Shown: in pieces, positions 18,270 through 26,855 of the stretch
Layout: the number at the start of each line of letters is the position of its first letter
How positions within the stretch are numbered: the stretch's first letter is position 1
NCBI GenBank assembly: GCA_963848355.1
Contig: CAWKDG010000002.1
Coordinates: 434,001 to 498,000 of the forward strand
Direction of reading: 5' to 3'
Source: CAWKDG01 sp963848355
GTDB taxonomy: Bacteria; Actinomycetota; Acidimicrobiia; Acidimicrobiales; UBA8190
Length of the DNA: 64,000 nt
Program-made: the position numbers and the translations under genes
Notes under the pieces: generated by a model
The model's database searches: none
What the model saw: the letters and a program-made list of their open reading frames with translations, nothing else
What the model was told of the DNA's origin: nothing

Positions 18270-18689
18270 TCAGCTCCCGAGCGGGGCCCGGCCGAAGTCG
18301 TCCTCCAACCGGACGATGTCGTCCTCGCCGAAGTAGTCCCCGTGCTGGACCTCGATGAAGACGAGGTCGGCCGTTCCGTCGTTCTCGATCCGATGCGCCG
18401 TGCTCACCGGGATGTCGAGGGCCATGCCCTCGGTCAACTCACGGGGCGAGCCCTCGACGACGGCGCGACCGTGGCCCTGGACCACGAACCAGTGTTCCGA
18501 GCGGCGGGCGTGCCGCTGGTAGCTGAGACGCTTCCCGGGCCGGACGACCATCCGTTTGACCTTGTGTCCCTCGGAGTCGTCGAGGACGGTGAAGCTCCCC
18601 CACGGCCGCTCGTCCGTTTCTCCCGTTCCGCCCGTTCCGCCCCTCGACACCTCCTCATCATGCCCGATCCCCGGGCCTGTTCCCGGCAT
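18270..18689 (-). CDS. cupin, mannose-6-phosphate isomerase type II C-terminal domain-like
   Basis: 139 aa. It matches the isolated cupin domain found at the C-terminus of bifunctional GDP-mannose pyrophosphorylase/phosphomannose isomerases: ERPWGSFTVLDD, KVKRMVVRPGKRLSYQRH, RSEHWFVVQGHGRAVVEG and IPVSTAHRIEN. The histidines of RSEHW and the later STAHRI are the expected metal ligands. Without the nucleotidyltransferase part it may be a stand-alone isomerase or a sugar-binding cupin. ATG start has GGAGGGG about 9 bp upstream. It is convergent with lhr, with 6 bp between stops. Confidence 0.75.
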   Translation of the reverse strand: MPGTGPGIGHDEEVSRGGTGGTGETDERPWGSFTVLDDSEGHKVKRMVVRPGKRLSYQRHARRSEHWFVVQGHGRAVVEGSPRELTEGMALDIPVSTAHRIENDGTADLVFIEVQHGDYFGEDDIVRLEDDFGRAPLGS

Positions 18690-18777
18690 CAAGCTGACCC
18701 CTCCGCCTGCCGATACCACTCTCAGTCGCCGACTGATGAACGCTCCGGACGGTCGCGGCCTGAGAGGAGGCGTTTCG

Positions 18778-18798
18778 ATGTTCGGTCGAGGGCGGTGA
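18778..18798 (+). CDS. possible 6-codon leader peptide overlapping the GGDEF-EAL start
   Basis: A strong ribosome binding site (GAGAGGAGG) stands before ATG at 18778. That frame encodes only MFGRGR, then a TGA that overlaps the GTG start of the next gene (GTGA). The downstream GTG has only a weak site of its own, so its translation may depend on termination of this mini-ORF. This is read directly from sequence; whether it is translated is unknown. Confidence 0.35.
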   Translation: MFGRGR

Positions 18799-20903
18799 GC
18801 AGGCAGTCCGTCCTGGATCTGACGTTCGACCAGGCTCCTCTGGGTATGGCCCTCGTCGACACCGCCGGCCTCCTCGTGCGGGTCAACGCCGCCGCCGGCG
18901 CCATCGTGGGCCGGCACCCCGACCAGCTGGTGGGAACGGCCCTGGGCGCTGTCGTCCACCCCGCCGATCGTGACGCCGTGGCCGGCCGGGTCGACGCCCT
19001 GATGGCCGGGGACGCCGTCGGTGTCAGGGCGTCGACCCGCCTCATCCACGGCGACGGGCGCATCGTCTGGGTGTCGGTCCACGCCTCGTGCGTCCGCCAG
19101 AGCGACGGGACACCCCTCTACGTGATGACCGAGATCGAGGACATCACCGACCGACGTCGGGACGCGGCGGCGGTGGCCGAGGCGGAGGAACGCTTCCGGA
19201 CCACCTTCGACATGGCTCCGATCGGGATGATCCTCACCTCGCCCGACGGCGTCCTCCTGCGCGTCAACCCGGCCTACAGCGACATCATCGGTCGCGACGG
19301 CGCCCTCCTGGTGGGAACGAACGTCCGCGAGCTGACGCACCCCGACGACCTCGACGACAACCTCACCCATGTGGAGGCGTTGACGGCCGGCGTCATCGAG
19401 AGCTTCTCGATCGAGAAGCGCTACCTCCACTCCGACGGTCACCCGGTGTGGACGTCGGTCAGCGCCTCGTGCGTGCGCGGCGCGTCGGGTGAGCCTCTCT
19501 ATCTCATCGGCCACGTCCAGGACATCACCCAGAGTCGTGAGATGCGCGAGCACCTGGCCCACGCTGCCATCCACGACCCCCTCACCGACCTCCCCAACCG
19601 CGACCTCTTCGCCGACCGCCTGGAGATGGCCCTGCGCCGGGGGAAGCGCAGCGGCCACCGCGTGGCCGTGATGTTCCTCGATCTCGACCGGTTCAAGATG
19701 GTGAACGACAGTCTCGGTCACGAGGTCGGCGATCGCCTGCTGCAAGCCCTGGCCGAGAGGATGAGCGGTGCCTTGAGAGCCAGTGACACCCTGGCCCGCT
19801 TCGGCGGAGACGAGTTCACCGTCCTGTGCGACGAGGTCGCCGACGAGACACACGCGCTCGAGATCGCCGACCGGCTCCGATCGACCATGGGTGAGCCGCT
19901 GACCGAGGTGGGCGGCGAGACGTTCGTCTCCTTCAGCATCGGCATCGCCTTGTCGACCGACGCCGACGAATCGGGGTCGACCCTTCTGCGCCAGGCCGAT
20001 ACCGCCATGTACCGGGCCAAGGAGCGGGGGCCGGGGCGCGTGGAGATCTACACCGAAGTCGATCACCGTCTGGCCCACAGTCGCCGGCGCACGTCCAACG
20101 AGCTGCGCGACGCCCTCGAGCGCGATGAGCTCACCCTCTGCTATCAGCCCTTCGTCGATCTCCACACGCGGACCATGGTGGGGATGGAGTCACTGGTGCG
20201 GTGGCGCCACCCCACGCGGGGCCTGCTCCTCCCCCACGAGTTCATCCCGACGGCCGAGGACAGCGGCCTGATCGTCCCGCTCGGCGCCTGGGCCCTCGGA
20301 GAAGCCTGTCGTCAAGCCGCCGCCTGGGCCGTCGGTCGTGAGGCGGCCGGGCTGGACGAGGCGCGCCTCAACATCTCGGTCAATGTGGCGTCGCTGCAAC
20401 TGGCCGATCCGGGCTTCCCCGATCTGGTCGCCGCCGTCCTCGACACCACCGGGGTCAATCCCGATCGCCTGTGGCTGGAGCTGACCGAGAGCACCCTCAT
20501 GCGCGACGCCGAAGAGACGGTCAAGGTGCTCCACGCCTTGCGGGAGATCGGTCTGCACTTCGTCATCGACGACTTCGGGACCGGATACTCCTCGCTCACC
20601 TATCTGAAACGCTTCCCCGTCGAGACCCTGAAGATCGACTCCAGTTTCGTGCGCGAGGTGGACCTGCGGTCCGAGGACACGGCCATCGTCAGGGCCATCA
20701 TCGGCCTCGGTGACTCGCTCGGGCTGTCGGTGATCGCCGAGGGGGTCGAGAGATCGGCCCAGGTCCCGATCCTGCAGACTCTCGGGTGCCATCTGGCGCA
20801 GGGCTACCTCTTCGGCGCACCTCTGCACGCCGCCGAGCTGGGCGCCTTCCCGACCGACGACCTGAGCGCCTGGAGCAGCCTCCTGGATCCGACCGGGTCC
20901 TGA
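18795..20903 (+). CDS. PAS-PAS-GGDEF-EAL cyclic-di-GMP signalling protein
   Basis: 702 aa with no membrane segment, so a cytoplasmic sensor. Two PAS domains (about 10-120 and 125-245) each end in a PAC-like segment (MTEIEDITDRR, IGHVQDITQSR). The diguanylate cyclase domain has intact GGDEF near residue 337 within ARFGGDEFTVLCDE. The phosphodiesterase domain has ESLVRW in place of EALVRW near residue 465, keeping the catalytic Glu. It also has LWLELTES, VIDDFGTGYSSLTYLKRF, TLKIDSSFV and IAEGVE. Both activities are plausible. Start GTG at 18795, overlapping a short leader ORF. Confidence 0.92.
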   Translation: MSRQSVLDLTFDQAPLGMALVDTAGLLVRVNAAAGAIVGRHPDQLVGTALGAVVHPADRDAVAGRVDALMAGDAVGVRASTRLIHGDGRIVWVSVHASCVRQSDGTPLYVMTEIEDITDRRRDAAAVAEAEERFRTTFDMAPIGMILTSPDGVLLRVNPAYSDIIGRDGALLVGTNVRELTHPDDLDDNLTHVEALTAGVIESFSIEKRYLHSDGHPVWTSVSASCVRGASGEPLYLIGHVQDITQSREMREHLAHAAIHDPLTDLPNRDLFADRLEMALRRGKRSGHRVAVMFLDLDRFKMVNDSLGHEVGDRLLQALAERMSGALRASDTLARFGGDEFTVLCDEVADETHALEIADRLRSTMGEPLTEVGGETFVSFSIGIALSTDADESGSTLLRQADTAMYRAKERGPGRVEIYTEVDHRLAHSRRRTSNELRDALERDELTLCYQPFVDLHTRTMVGMESLVRWRHPTRGLLLPHEFIPTAEDSGLIVPLGAWALGEACRQAAAWAVGREAAGLDEARLNISVNVASLQLADPGFPDLVAAVLDTTGVNPDRLWLELTESTLMRDAEETVKVLHALREIGLHFVIDDFGTGYSSLTYLKRFPVETLKIDSSFVREVDLRSEDTAIVRAIIGLGDSLGLSVIAEGVERSAQVPILQTLGCHLAQGYLFGAPLHAAELGAFPTDDLSAWSSLLDPTGS

Positions 20904-20905
20904 AG

Positions 20906-20928
20906 GCCGAGGCTCCCGGCCTCCGGTC
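20906..20928. terminator. weak hairpin between convergent GGDEF-EAL and GH43 genes
   Basis: GAGGC and GCCTC around a short loop form a GC-rich hairpin in the 29-bp gap between the two stop codons. No T tract. Low confidence. Confidence 0.3.
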
Positions 20929-20932
20929 TCTG

Positions 20933-22255
20933 TCAGGCGGGCGGCTCCACGTGGGGGATGCCGTCCGTGACGTCCACCTGACGGATGAACAGCAGGCGCG
21001 GGTGGGGGTAACCGACGGCCCCGGGCAACCACGCCTGAAAGGCCATCTGGAGCCGTCCCTGCTTGTCGGTGAACACCATCGCCCCGCCGGGGCCCTCGAG
21101 GTTCGCCTGCGATCCGAACAGCGGTCCCGACATCGGCTTGGTACAGGGGCCGAGGGCCCCGGCACAGCGCGCCACGCCGATGGCGTAGTCGGCGCTGTCC
21201 CAATTGTTTCCCGAGTAGAAGAGGAAGTAGCTCCCGTCGGCCTGCACCATCGACGGCCCCTCCACCACCGATCCCTCCCACGGCTGGCTGGGACGGAGCA
21301 GCGCCGTGGGCCCCGCCCCCAGCAACGCCGTCCCCCGGGGGTTCAAGTCCTGGGCCCAGATGGTGGCCGGTTGCCCGCGGGCCCCGTTCGACTTCCACAC
21401 GAGGGAGAGCTGGCCGGCGGCGTCGACGAAGGGAGAGGGATCGATCGAGCCGCCGAGATCGGGCTGGCACTCGAGCGGTGCGCTCGTCGTGTCCGTGAAC
21501 GGCCCCTGCGGCTTCTTGGCCGTGGCCACCGAAATGCACTGGACCCGGTTCCCGGCCGTCGCCGCCGTGTAATAGAGGAGCCACGAGTGCTTCACATGGA
21601 TCACGGCCGGGGCCCAGGTGGCCCCCGGTGCGGCCCACGACGCCAGGGTGGGCAGCGCGTCCCCCGCCTTCTGCCAGTTCACGAGGTCGGACGACTCCAT
21701 GATCTGGATGTTCCCTGCCGTCGAGTTGGTGCCGTAGGCGTAGTAGGTGCCCTTGGCCACGACGATGTCGGGATCGGCGAAGTCGAACGGATAGACGGGT
21801 CCGCCCGCCGTGGTGTCGATCATGTTCTCGCAGGCGGCGGCCACCGACGACAGGTCGGCGACGGCCAGAGCCTGCTTCCCGGCCTGGAGGGCGGCCACCG
21901 ATCGGTCCACGCCGCTCGTACAGGAGTGGACGGCGACGAGCTGGACGTCGCTCGATTCGATCCCCCTCTGGGACTGCGCCAACAGCTGTTTGGCCGAGGT
22001 GAGCTCGGCCGTCACCTCGGTCAGGCTCCTCTGGGTGGCGACGCGCCCGTCGTCGGCCTGTTGCACGGACCGCGCCGTCGACGACAGCAAGGCGGTGGTC
22101 CGACGCACGAGGGACATCGTCGTCGCCGCCTGGCTCTGGGCCCGGTGCAGCCGCGCCTGCACCGCGACGTCGTCGACGACCACGGCGACGAGAAGGCCGC
22201 AGGCGGCGGCGATGACGGCGGCCCCGACGAGCCGGCGGCGACGGGGCGACGTCAT
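20933..22255 (-). CDS. membrane-anchored GH43-like glycoside hydrolase with coiled-coil stalk
   Basis: 440 aa. A basic start and one membrane segment (AAVIAAACGLLVAVVV) are followed by about 110 residues of helical coiled coil containing a Cys pair (SCTSGVDRSV and VAAACENM). A five-bladed beta-propeller hydrolase domain then runs to the end. The three expected acidic residues are visible: FADPDIVV (base), GGSIDPSPFVD (pKa modulator) and VEGPSMV (acid). It probably acts on an arabinan- or xylan-type glycan outside the cell while tethered to the membrane. Start ATG at 22255, immediately after the stop of the upstream coiled-coil gene, so the pair is an operon. Confidence 0.8.
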   Translation of the reverse strand: MTSPRRRRLVGAAVIAAACGLLVAVVVDDVAVQARLHRAQSQAATTMSLVRRTTALLSSTARSVQQADDGRVATQRSLTEVTAELTSAKQLLAQSQRGIESSDVQLVAVHSCTSGVDRSVAALQAGKQALAVADLSSVAAACENMIDTTAGGPVYPFDFADPDIVVAKGTYYAYGTNSTAGNIQIMESSDLVNWQKAGDALPTLASWAAPGATWAPAVIHVKHSWLLYYTAATAGNRVQCISVATAKKPQGPFTDTTSAPLECQPDLGGSIDPSPFVDAAGQLSLVWKSNGARGQPATIWAQDLNPRGTALLGAGPTALLRPSQPWEGSVVEGPSMVQADGSYFLFYSGNNWDSADYAIGVARCAGALGPCTKPMSGPLFGSQANLEGPGGAMVFTDKQGRLQMAFQAWLPGAVGYPHPRLLFIRQVDVTDGIPHVEPPA

Positions 22256-22257
22256 CG

Positions 22258-22773
22258 CTACGCCGACTCGTTCAGGGCCGAGCACGACGACGACGAGGCG
22301 CGCAACGAGGCCAGGCCCCCGGCCGTCTGTCCCACCGAGATCTGGTTGAGGGCCTGCTCGACGCCACTCAGGCAGCTGTCGAGCTCCCCCACGTCGACGC
22401 CCTGGCTGTGGATGCCGGCCTCGTCGCGCGCCAGGCTCTTCTGAGTCACCGACAGCGTGAACTGCGCGTCGTCGAAGGCCCGGGTGACGACGGCGCGGCG
22501 GGCGCGGGCGCCGGCCAGCCGTTGCTCGGCCCGGGCCAGGTCGGTGCGCAACCGGGCCAGTTGGTGGCCGGCCGAGGTCACCGAGACGTCGGCTGTCCCG
22601 ATCTCGGTCCGCGCCCGCAGGTCACTGACCAGCACGAGGCTTCCCGCGACGAGGACGACCACGCCGACGACGGCGGTCACGAGGCGCCGGCGCGACGGGG
22701 ATCGGAGCAGCCCTCTCCCGGCGTCCGGGGCGCGAGCCCCGCGTCCCGCCGGGGAGGTCACTGCCGTGATCAT
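22258..22773 (-). CDS. single-pass membrane coiled-coil protein, paralogue of the GH43 stalk
   Basis: 171 aa. A cytoplasmic basic segment is followed by one membrane helix (VTAVVGVVVLVAGSLVLV), then a long helical outer part with heptad character (LARLRTDLARAEQRLAGAR) and a Cys pair (SCLSGVEQAL and SSSCSALNE). This layout and the CxSGV motif match the N-terminal 150 residues of the next gene, so it is a stalk without a catalytic domain. It may form a heteromeric coiled coil with the GH43 protein. No known family recognised. Confidence 0.65.
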   Translation of the reverse strand: MITAVTSPAGRGARAPDAGRGLLRSPSRRRLVTAVVGVVVLVAGSLVLVSDLRARTEIGTADVSVTSAGHQLARLRTDLARAEQRLAGARARRAVVTRAFDDAQFTLSVTQKSLARDEAGIHSQGVDVGELDSCLSGVEQALNQISVGQTAGGLASLRASSSSCSALNESA

Positions 22774-22946
22774 AGGCGTCGTTCGGGCGGACACGAACGG
22801 GCCGTTCCGCCGGCGTGTTCCCCCACGCCAGTGTACCGTCGGTGCCCCGTTCCATACTCCGCGTGACCGTGTTTGTGGAGGGTGCGGCCGAGGCTCGGAG
22901 CGTGGGGCCCGGTGCACGGATGGGCCGCAGGGTGTAGTTGTGGGAC

Positions 22947-23429
22947 ATGCCCGTCGTGAGCGCCGGCCTCCTCGTCCACCGGACGACCGTTGCCGATGTC
23001 CTCGAGGTGCTCCTCGTCCATCCCGGCGGCCCGTTGTGGAGCAAGCGGGACGACGGGGCCTGGTCGATCCCCAAGGGCGTGGTCGAGGGGGACAGCGATC
23101 CGGCGGCGACGGCCGACCGCGAGTTCGCCGAGGAGCTCGGGTCGCCGCCACCGAGCGGGCCCCGGATCGACCTGGGGGAGATCACGCAACGCGGCGGCAA
23201 GCGCGTCCGCGCCTGGGCGGTGGCCGGTGACCTCGACGTCACCACGGTCCGGAGCAACACCTTCGAGATGGAGTGGCCCCGGGGATCGGGGAGAGTCCAG
23301 TCGTTCCCCGAGATCGACCGGGCGGCGTGGTGCACGGTGCCCGCCGCCCGCCACAAGCTCATCGAGGCCCAGGGCGCCTTCCTCGACCGGCTCGCCCTGG
23401 CTCTCGACGGTCACTCTCCCGCCGGGTGA
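22947..23429 (+). CDS. NUDIX hydrolase
   Basis: 160 aa. It has a complete NUDIX box from residue about 45, beginning GVVEGDSDPAATADREFAEE and closing LG, with the metal-binding REFAEE core. The preceding WSKRDDGAWSIPKG resembles the diadenosine polyphosphate/MutT-like branch often seen in actinomycetes. It hydrolyses a nucleoside diphosphate linked to some moiety; the substrate is not resolved. ATG at 22947 was chosen over an upstream TTG. Confidence 0.85.
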   Translation: MPVVSAGLLVHRTTVADVLEVLLVHPGGPLWSKRDDGAWSIPKGVVEGDSDPAATADREFAEELGSPPPSGPRIDLGEITQRGGKRVRAWAVAGDLDVTTVRSNTFEMEWPRGSGRVQSFPEIDRAAWCTVPAARHKLIEAQGAFLDRLALALDGHSPAG

Positions 23430-23436
23430 CGGCCCT

Positions 23437-23490
23437 GCGTCAGGTGGCGGCAGCGCGTCAGGTGGCGGCTGTGCGTCAGGTGGCGGCTGC
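23437..23490. repeat. three 18-bp tandem copies across a convergent gene junction
   Basis: Unit GCGTCAGGTGGCGGCWGY at 23437-23454, 23455-23472 and 23473-23490. It begins 7 bp after the NUDIX stop and covers the last codons of the serine hydrolase gene, whose stop (TCA on this strand) is inside the third copy. Because 18 is a multiple of three, the other copies supply further in-frame stops. Confidence 0.85.
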
Positions 23491-24597
23491 CACGGCGGCA
23501 GCGAACAGGATGTCGACGCCCCGAGGGTCTCCCATCAAGGCATCGGCCATCCGGTTCATCACATAGGTCACGACCAGTCGGTCGTCGAGATCGATGACGA
23601 CGATGGAGCCTCCCCATCCACCCCAGAAACAGGCGTGCGACCCGATGGGGATCATGTCCGAGCGCAGTCCGTAGCCGAGCCCGAGACGGAAACCCGGCCC
23701 GAGCACGAGGTCGGTCCCGTTCGCCTGCTCCTCGAAGATGGCCTCGCATCCCTTGGCCGAGAGCAGGCGCACGCCGGCGACCTCCCCGCCACAGGCCACG
23801 GCGGACTGGACGAGAGCCACCGATCGGGCGTTGCCGTGGCCGTTGGCCGCCGGGATCTCGGCGCGACGCCAGGACGCCTTCCACGGTTCGGCTCCCGTCA
23901 TGCGGGGATTGAGAAGGGTCCGGGCCGCGATGGAGGACGACTCGGACGGCTCGGGCAGGTCCGGCGGGATCACGCGGGCGACGCGCGTGTCGTCCTCGGC
24001 CGGGAGGCCGATGTGGAAGTCGGCGCCCAGCGGTCCGGCCACCTCGGTGGCGAAGAACGACCCCAGGGTGACGCCGGTGATCCGCCGGACGACCTCGCCC
24101 ACCAGATACCCCTGCGTCAGGGCGTGGTATCCCGACTGCGTCCCCGGCTCCCACCACGGCTCCTGGGCGGCGAGCAATGACGTCATCTTGTCCCAGTCGG
24201 GGAGATCGTCGGAGGTGACCGGTTCCGACCATCCCGAGAGTCCGGCGGTGTGGCCGAGAAGGTGGCGGACCTCGACGCCCGCCTTTCCCCCGGCGGCGAA
24301 CTCCGGCCAGTAGCGGGCGACGGGAGCCGAGAACTCGAGCTCACCGCGATCGGCCAGGATCAGTGCGCACAACGCCGCCATCGTCTTGGTGATCGACCAG
24401 ACGTTGGTGATGGTGTCGCGTTGCCACGGCGACGAACGCTGCTCGTCGACATGGCCACCCCAGATGTCGACCACCGGCGCGCCGTCGACGAAGATCGACA
24501 CCGAGGCGCCGACATCGAGTCCGCGGTCGAGGTTGGTGGCCAACGCCTCCCGCACACCGACGAACCGCTCCTCGCACACCCCGGAGATCTCGGCCAC
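23476..24597 (-). CDS. serine hydrolase, class C beta-lactamase/esterase family
   Basis: 373 aa, no signal peptide, so probably a cytoplasmic esterase and not an antibiotic-degrading beta-lactamase. The nucleophile motif SxxK is NVWSITKTMAAL. The second motif region reads SGYHALTQGYL, with Tyr in YHA where beta-lactamases have YxN. A late GGWGGSIVVIDL stands at the usual position of the third motif. GTG at 24597 was preferred because AGGAGGGG precedes it by 4 bp. It is convergent with the NUDIX gene. Confidence 0.82.
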   Translation of the reverse strand: MAEISGVCEERFVGVREALATNLDRGLDVGASVSIFVDGAPVVDIWGGHVDEQRSSPWQRDTITNVWSITKTMAALCALILADRGELEFSAPVARYWPEFAAGGKAGVEVRHLLGHTAGLSGWSEPVTSDDLPDWDKMTSLLAAQEPWWEPGTQSGYHALTQGYLVGEVVRRITGVTLGSFFATEVAGPLGADFHIGLPAEDDTRVARVIPPDLPEPSESSSIAARTLLNPRMTGAEPWKASWRRAEIPAANGHGNARSVALVQSAVACGGEVAGVRLLSAKGCEAIFEEQANGTDLVLGPGFRLGLGYGLRSDMIPIGSHACFWGGWGGSIVVIDLDDRLVVTYVMNRMADALMGDPRGVDILFAAAVAAAT

Positions 24598-24698
24598 GTC
24601 TCCCCTCCTGCCCACCGCCTCGATGACGGCCCGACCGGTCCACGCTACCGGCGCGGCGCGGCACTGTGTCCCCTCCGGAGAACGGACAGAATGCAGCC

Positions 24699-25307
24699 AT
24701 GCCGCCTGTTCCGTCCGTGCCGTCCGAGCCGTCTGAGCCGTCCGTGCCGTCCGATGACGCTCTCACCGTCCTGGCCGCTCTGCGCCTGGAGGCCCTCGCC
24801 ATCGGGGGCGACGTGGTGCGCACCGGAATGGGCCACGTGAAGGCGGGCGCCACCGCCACCCGATTGGCCGGCACGCTCCCGCCGGGACGTCCCCTGGCCA
24901 TCGTGGGAATCGCCGGAGGTCTCGAGACTTCGCTCGAGCCCGGTCAGATCGTGGTGGCCGACGCCCTCCACGCACCCGACGGTGCCGATCCCATCGCCCT
25001 GCCGGAGGCCGAGGCCGTGGCCGTGGCGCTACGCGACCACGGGCGCGACGTCCGCGTCGGCGCCGTGGCCTGTTCGACGGCGATCGTGCACGGGGCGGCC
25101 CGCTCGGCGCTGGCCCGCGGCGGAGCGTTGGCCGTGGAGATGGAATCGGTGTGGCTCGCCCGCGTGCTCGCCGATCACCCGCTGGTGGTCGTGCGCGCCG
25201 TGGGCGACACCGAGCGGCACGGGTTCGTGCTCGGAAACCTGAAGGCCCTGGTCGCTCTGCGCCACCTTCGTCCCGCCCTCGATCGCTGGGCTCGCGCCGT
25301 CAGATGA
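24699..25307 (+). CDS. nucleoside phosphorylase-like protein (MTA/SAH family, HpnG-like)
   Basis: 202 aa, shorter than typical uridine or purine phosphorylases. GLETSLEPGQIVVAD and the closing VEMESVWLARVLADHPLVVVRA are hallmarks of the phosphorylase superfamily; the Glu-Met-Glu binds the ribose. In hopanoid-producing bacteria a protein of this type cleaves adenosyl-hopane, but no hopanoid genes are visible here, so the substrate stays open. The N-terminus starts with a 9-bp coding repeat (PSVPSEPSEPSVPS). Start ATG at 24699. Confidence 0.7.
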   Translation: MPPVPSVPSEPSEPSVPSDDALTVLAALRLEALAIGGDVVRTGMGHVKAGATATRLAGTLPPGRPLAIVGIAGGLETSLEPGQIVVADALHAPDGADPIALPEAEAVAVALRDHGRDVRVGAVACSTAIVHGAARSALARGGALAVEMESVWLARVLADHPLVVVRAVGDTERHGFVLGNLKALVALRHLRPALDRWARAVR

Positions 25308-25309
25308 CC

Positions 25310-25357
25310 GATCAGCCGTGTGAGCGATCACCCGTGTGACTGATCAGATGTGTGATC
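25310..25357. repeat. three 16-bp tandem copies between convergent stops
   Basis: Copies GATCAGCCGTGTGAGC, GATCACCCGTGTGACT and GATCAGATGTGTGATC at 25310-25325, 25326-25341 and 25342-25357. They begin 2 bp after the phosphorylase stop (25307) and run into the end of the exported protein gene (stop at 25344). This is the same type of junction repeat as at 23437 and 34143. Confidence 0.85.
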
Positions 25358-25937
25358 GACCAGCTGCGCGCCACGCGCTGGGTGCGGGTGCGATCGTGAA
25401 ATTCACCTCCGCCCCCGAGATGTACTGGTAGTAGGTGGCGAACGAGTACGTGCCCGGGGGGACGCGCTGCGGCGGTTGCGATCCCGTCCCCGAACCTTGG
25501 TCCCAGATGGCGACGGTGTGATAGGAGCGGCCCGGGTTCAGCCGGTGTTGATAGAGGATCTCGAAGCAGGCACCGGGCTGGTCGTCGACCCAACAGCGGT
25601 CCCACACCTCGTCACCCTGGGCGTTGAACACGATCAGGCTCGGGGAGAACCCGGGGTCGAGACCCAGCCACACACTGCACGGTGTCGGTGAGACGTTGGT
25701 GATGGTCGACTTCATCTTCACCAGCTGCCCCGGCGTGTAAGCCTTGCGGTTGGTGGTGGCGGCCACCGTGACGGCCGACGCCGCGCACAGGGGGGGCTTC
25801 GTGCCCGATGTCGCCGCACCGGCCGGGGACGCCGCCACCGTGGCCGAGATCGCCGTCACGGCGCCGAGCGTGAGCGCCGCCATGGCCCCGAGGCAGAGAC
25901 GGTGGACTGCTGTCCGCCGGTTCCGGAAACGGATCAT
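25344..25937 (-). CDS. secreted protein of unknown function with Ig-like/BsuPI-like fold
   Basis: 197 aa. A Sec signal peptide is clear: a basic start (MIRFRNRRTAVHR), a hydrophobic core (LGAMAALTLGAVTAISA) and a cleavage site around ASPAGAAT. The mature part has alternating strands (YTPGQLVKMKSTITNVSPTP, IVFNAQGDEVWDRC, VPPGTYSFATYYQY), which resembles the BsuPI proteinase-inhibitor/Ig-like sandwich. Four cysteines could form disulfides. No catalytic motif. Confidence 0.7.
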   Translation of the reverse strand: MIRFRNRRTAVHRLCLGAMAALTLGAVTAISATVAASPAGAATSGTKPPLCAASAVTVAATTNRKAYTPGQLVKMKSTITNVSPTPCSVWLGLDPGFSPSLIVFNAQGDEVWDRCWVDDQPGACFEILYQHRLNPGRSYHTVAIWDQGSGTGSQPPQRVPPGTYSFATYYQYISGAEVNFTIAPAPSAWRAAGRSHI

Positions 25938-26033
25938 CCCGCCCTCCTTCCACCCGCCGCGTCAGCCCTGGTGGGACCAGCGTGGACCGGGAACGAGGCG
26001 CCGTCAAGGAGGATCCGGGGATCCGGCCGGGTC

Positions 26034-26855
26034 CTACCGGTCGCCGAAGGTCGTGTCCGCGGGATCCTCCAGCGTGAGCTGGAACTCGGGGTCGAGCGCC
26101 CGGTGACCCTCGGTGCCGCGACTCACGGCCGTCCCGACGGCGATGAACTCGACGGCATGCGTGAGCATCGAATTCACCGGCCGTTCCTGGAGCTGCACCT
26201 CCACGACGCCGTCGGCGTGCAGCTCCTGCGCTTCGCGCTCCATCATCTCCATGGCCTTCTCGCGCGCCGAGTACAACGCCGTCGTCTGATCGCTCAGCTC
26301 CACGTTGTCGCGGGCCAGTCCGAGCGACTGGGCCGCGGACCGTGCCGCGAACCCGACGACGGAGACCCCGATGGCGATGCCCATCGGGTGATAGCCGGCG
26401 CGCACGAGCAGATGGAAGTCCCGGGCCGACAACGTGGTGGCGAAGGGGTGGGAACCGGATGCCTTTCCCGTGCCGTGGACGGCGGTCCCGAGCATGGTGC
26501 ACGTGAGGAGGTTGGCGCGCTCGCGCTCGAGCTCGAACTTCATGGCCACCACCCCGTCGGCCCGCCGGGACCGGAGCTCCTCCAGGATCCCGGCGCGGGC
26601 GTTGTCGATGGCAGTGGCGATGGCGCGCCCCCACATCGCCCCTTCGGTGGCCGCCGTCGTGAATTGGGGATTCCAACTGGCCGTCCCCGCCCCGGAGACG
26701 ATGTCGACGGGGCGGTAGCCGATCTCCTCCAGGAGGACGAGCTCACCGACGGTCAGATCGGACAGGAACGTGTGCTGGTCGCCGGGCGCGAACGGCTGGC
26801 GCAGGGCGGCCAGGGCGGTGGCGATCCCCGGAGCCGTCGGCGACGTGGCGCTCAC
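26034..26855 (-). CDS. YbjQ-like (DUF74) double-repeat protein 3
   Basis: 273 aa, last gene of a four-gene operon. Two copies of a YbjQ-like unit are present. The first starts TFLSDLTVGELVLLEEIGYRP and ends RADGVVAMKFELE...LGTAVHG. The second starts FATTLSARDFHLLVRAGYHP and ends HADGVVEVQLQE...FIAVGTAVS. YbjQ proteins form a pentameric beta-barrel and are labelled heavy-metal binding, with poor experimental support. The GTG start overlaps the stop of the upstream gene (GTGA), which indicates translational coupling. Confidence 0.72.
   Translation of the reverse strand: MSATSPTAPGIATALAALRQPFAPGDQHTFLSDLTVGELVLLEEIGYRPVDIVSGAGTASWNPQFTTAATEGAMWGRAIATAIDNARAGILEELRSRRADGVVAMKFELERERANLLTCTMLGTAVHGTGKASGSHPFATTLSARDFHLLVRAGYHPMGIAIGVSVVGFAARSAAQSLGLARDNVELSDQTTALYSAREKAMEMMEREAQELHADGVVEVQLQERPVNSMLTHAVEFIAVGTAVSRGTEGHRALDPEFQLTLEDPADTTFGDR

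Noticed and set aside
23476..24597. Call of the serine hydrolase as an antibiotic-resistance beta-lactamase
   Set aside because: There is no signal peptide and the YxN motif is YHA; an esterase-type role is more likely.
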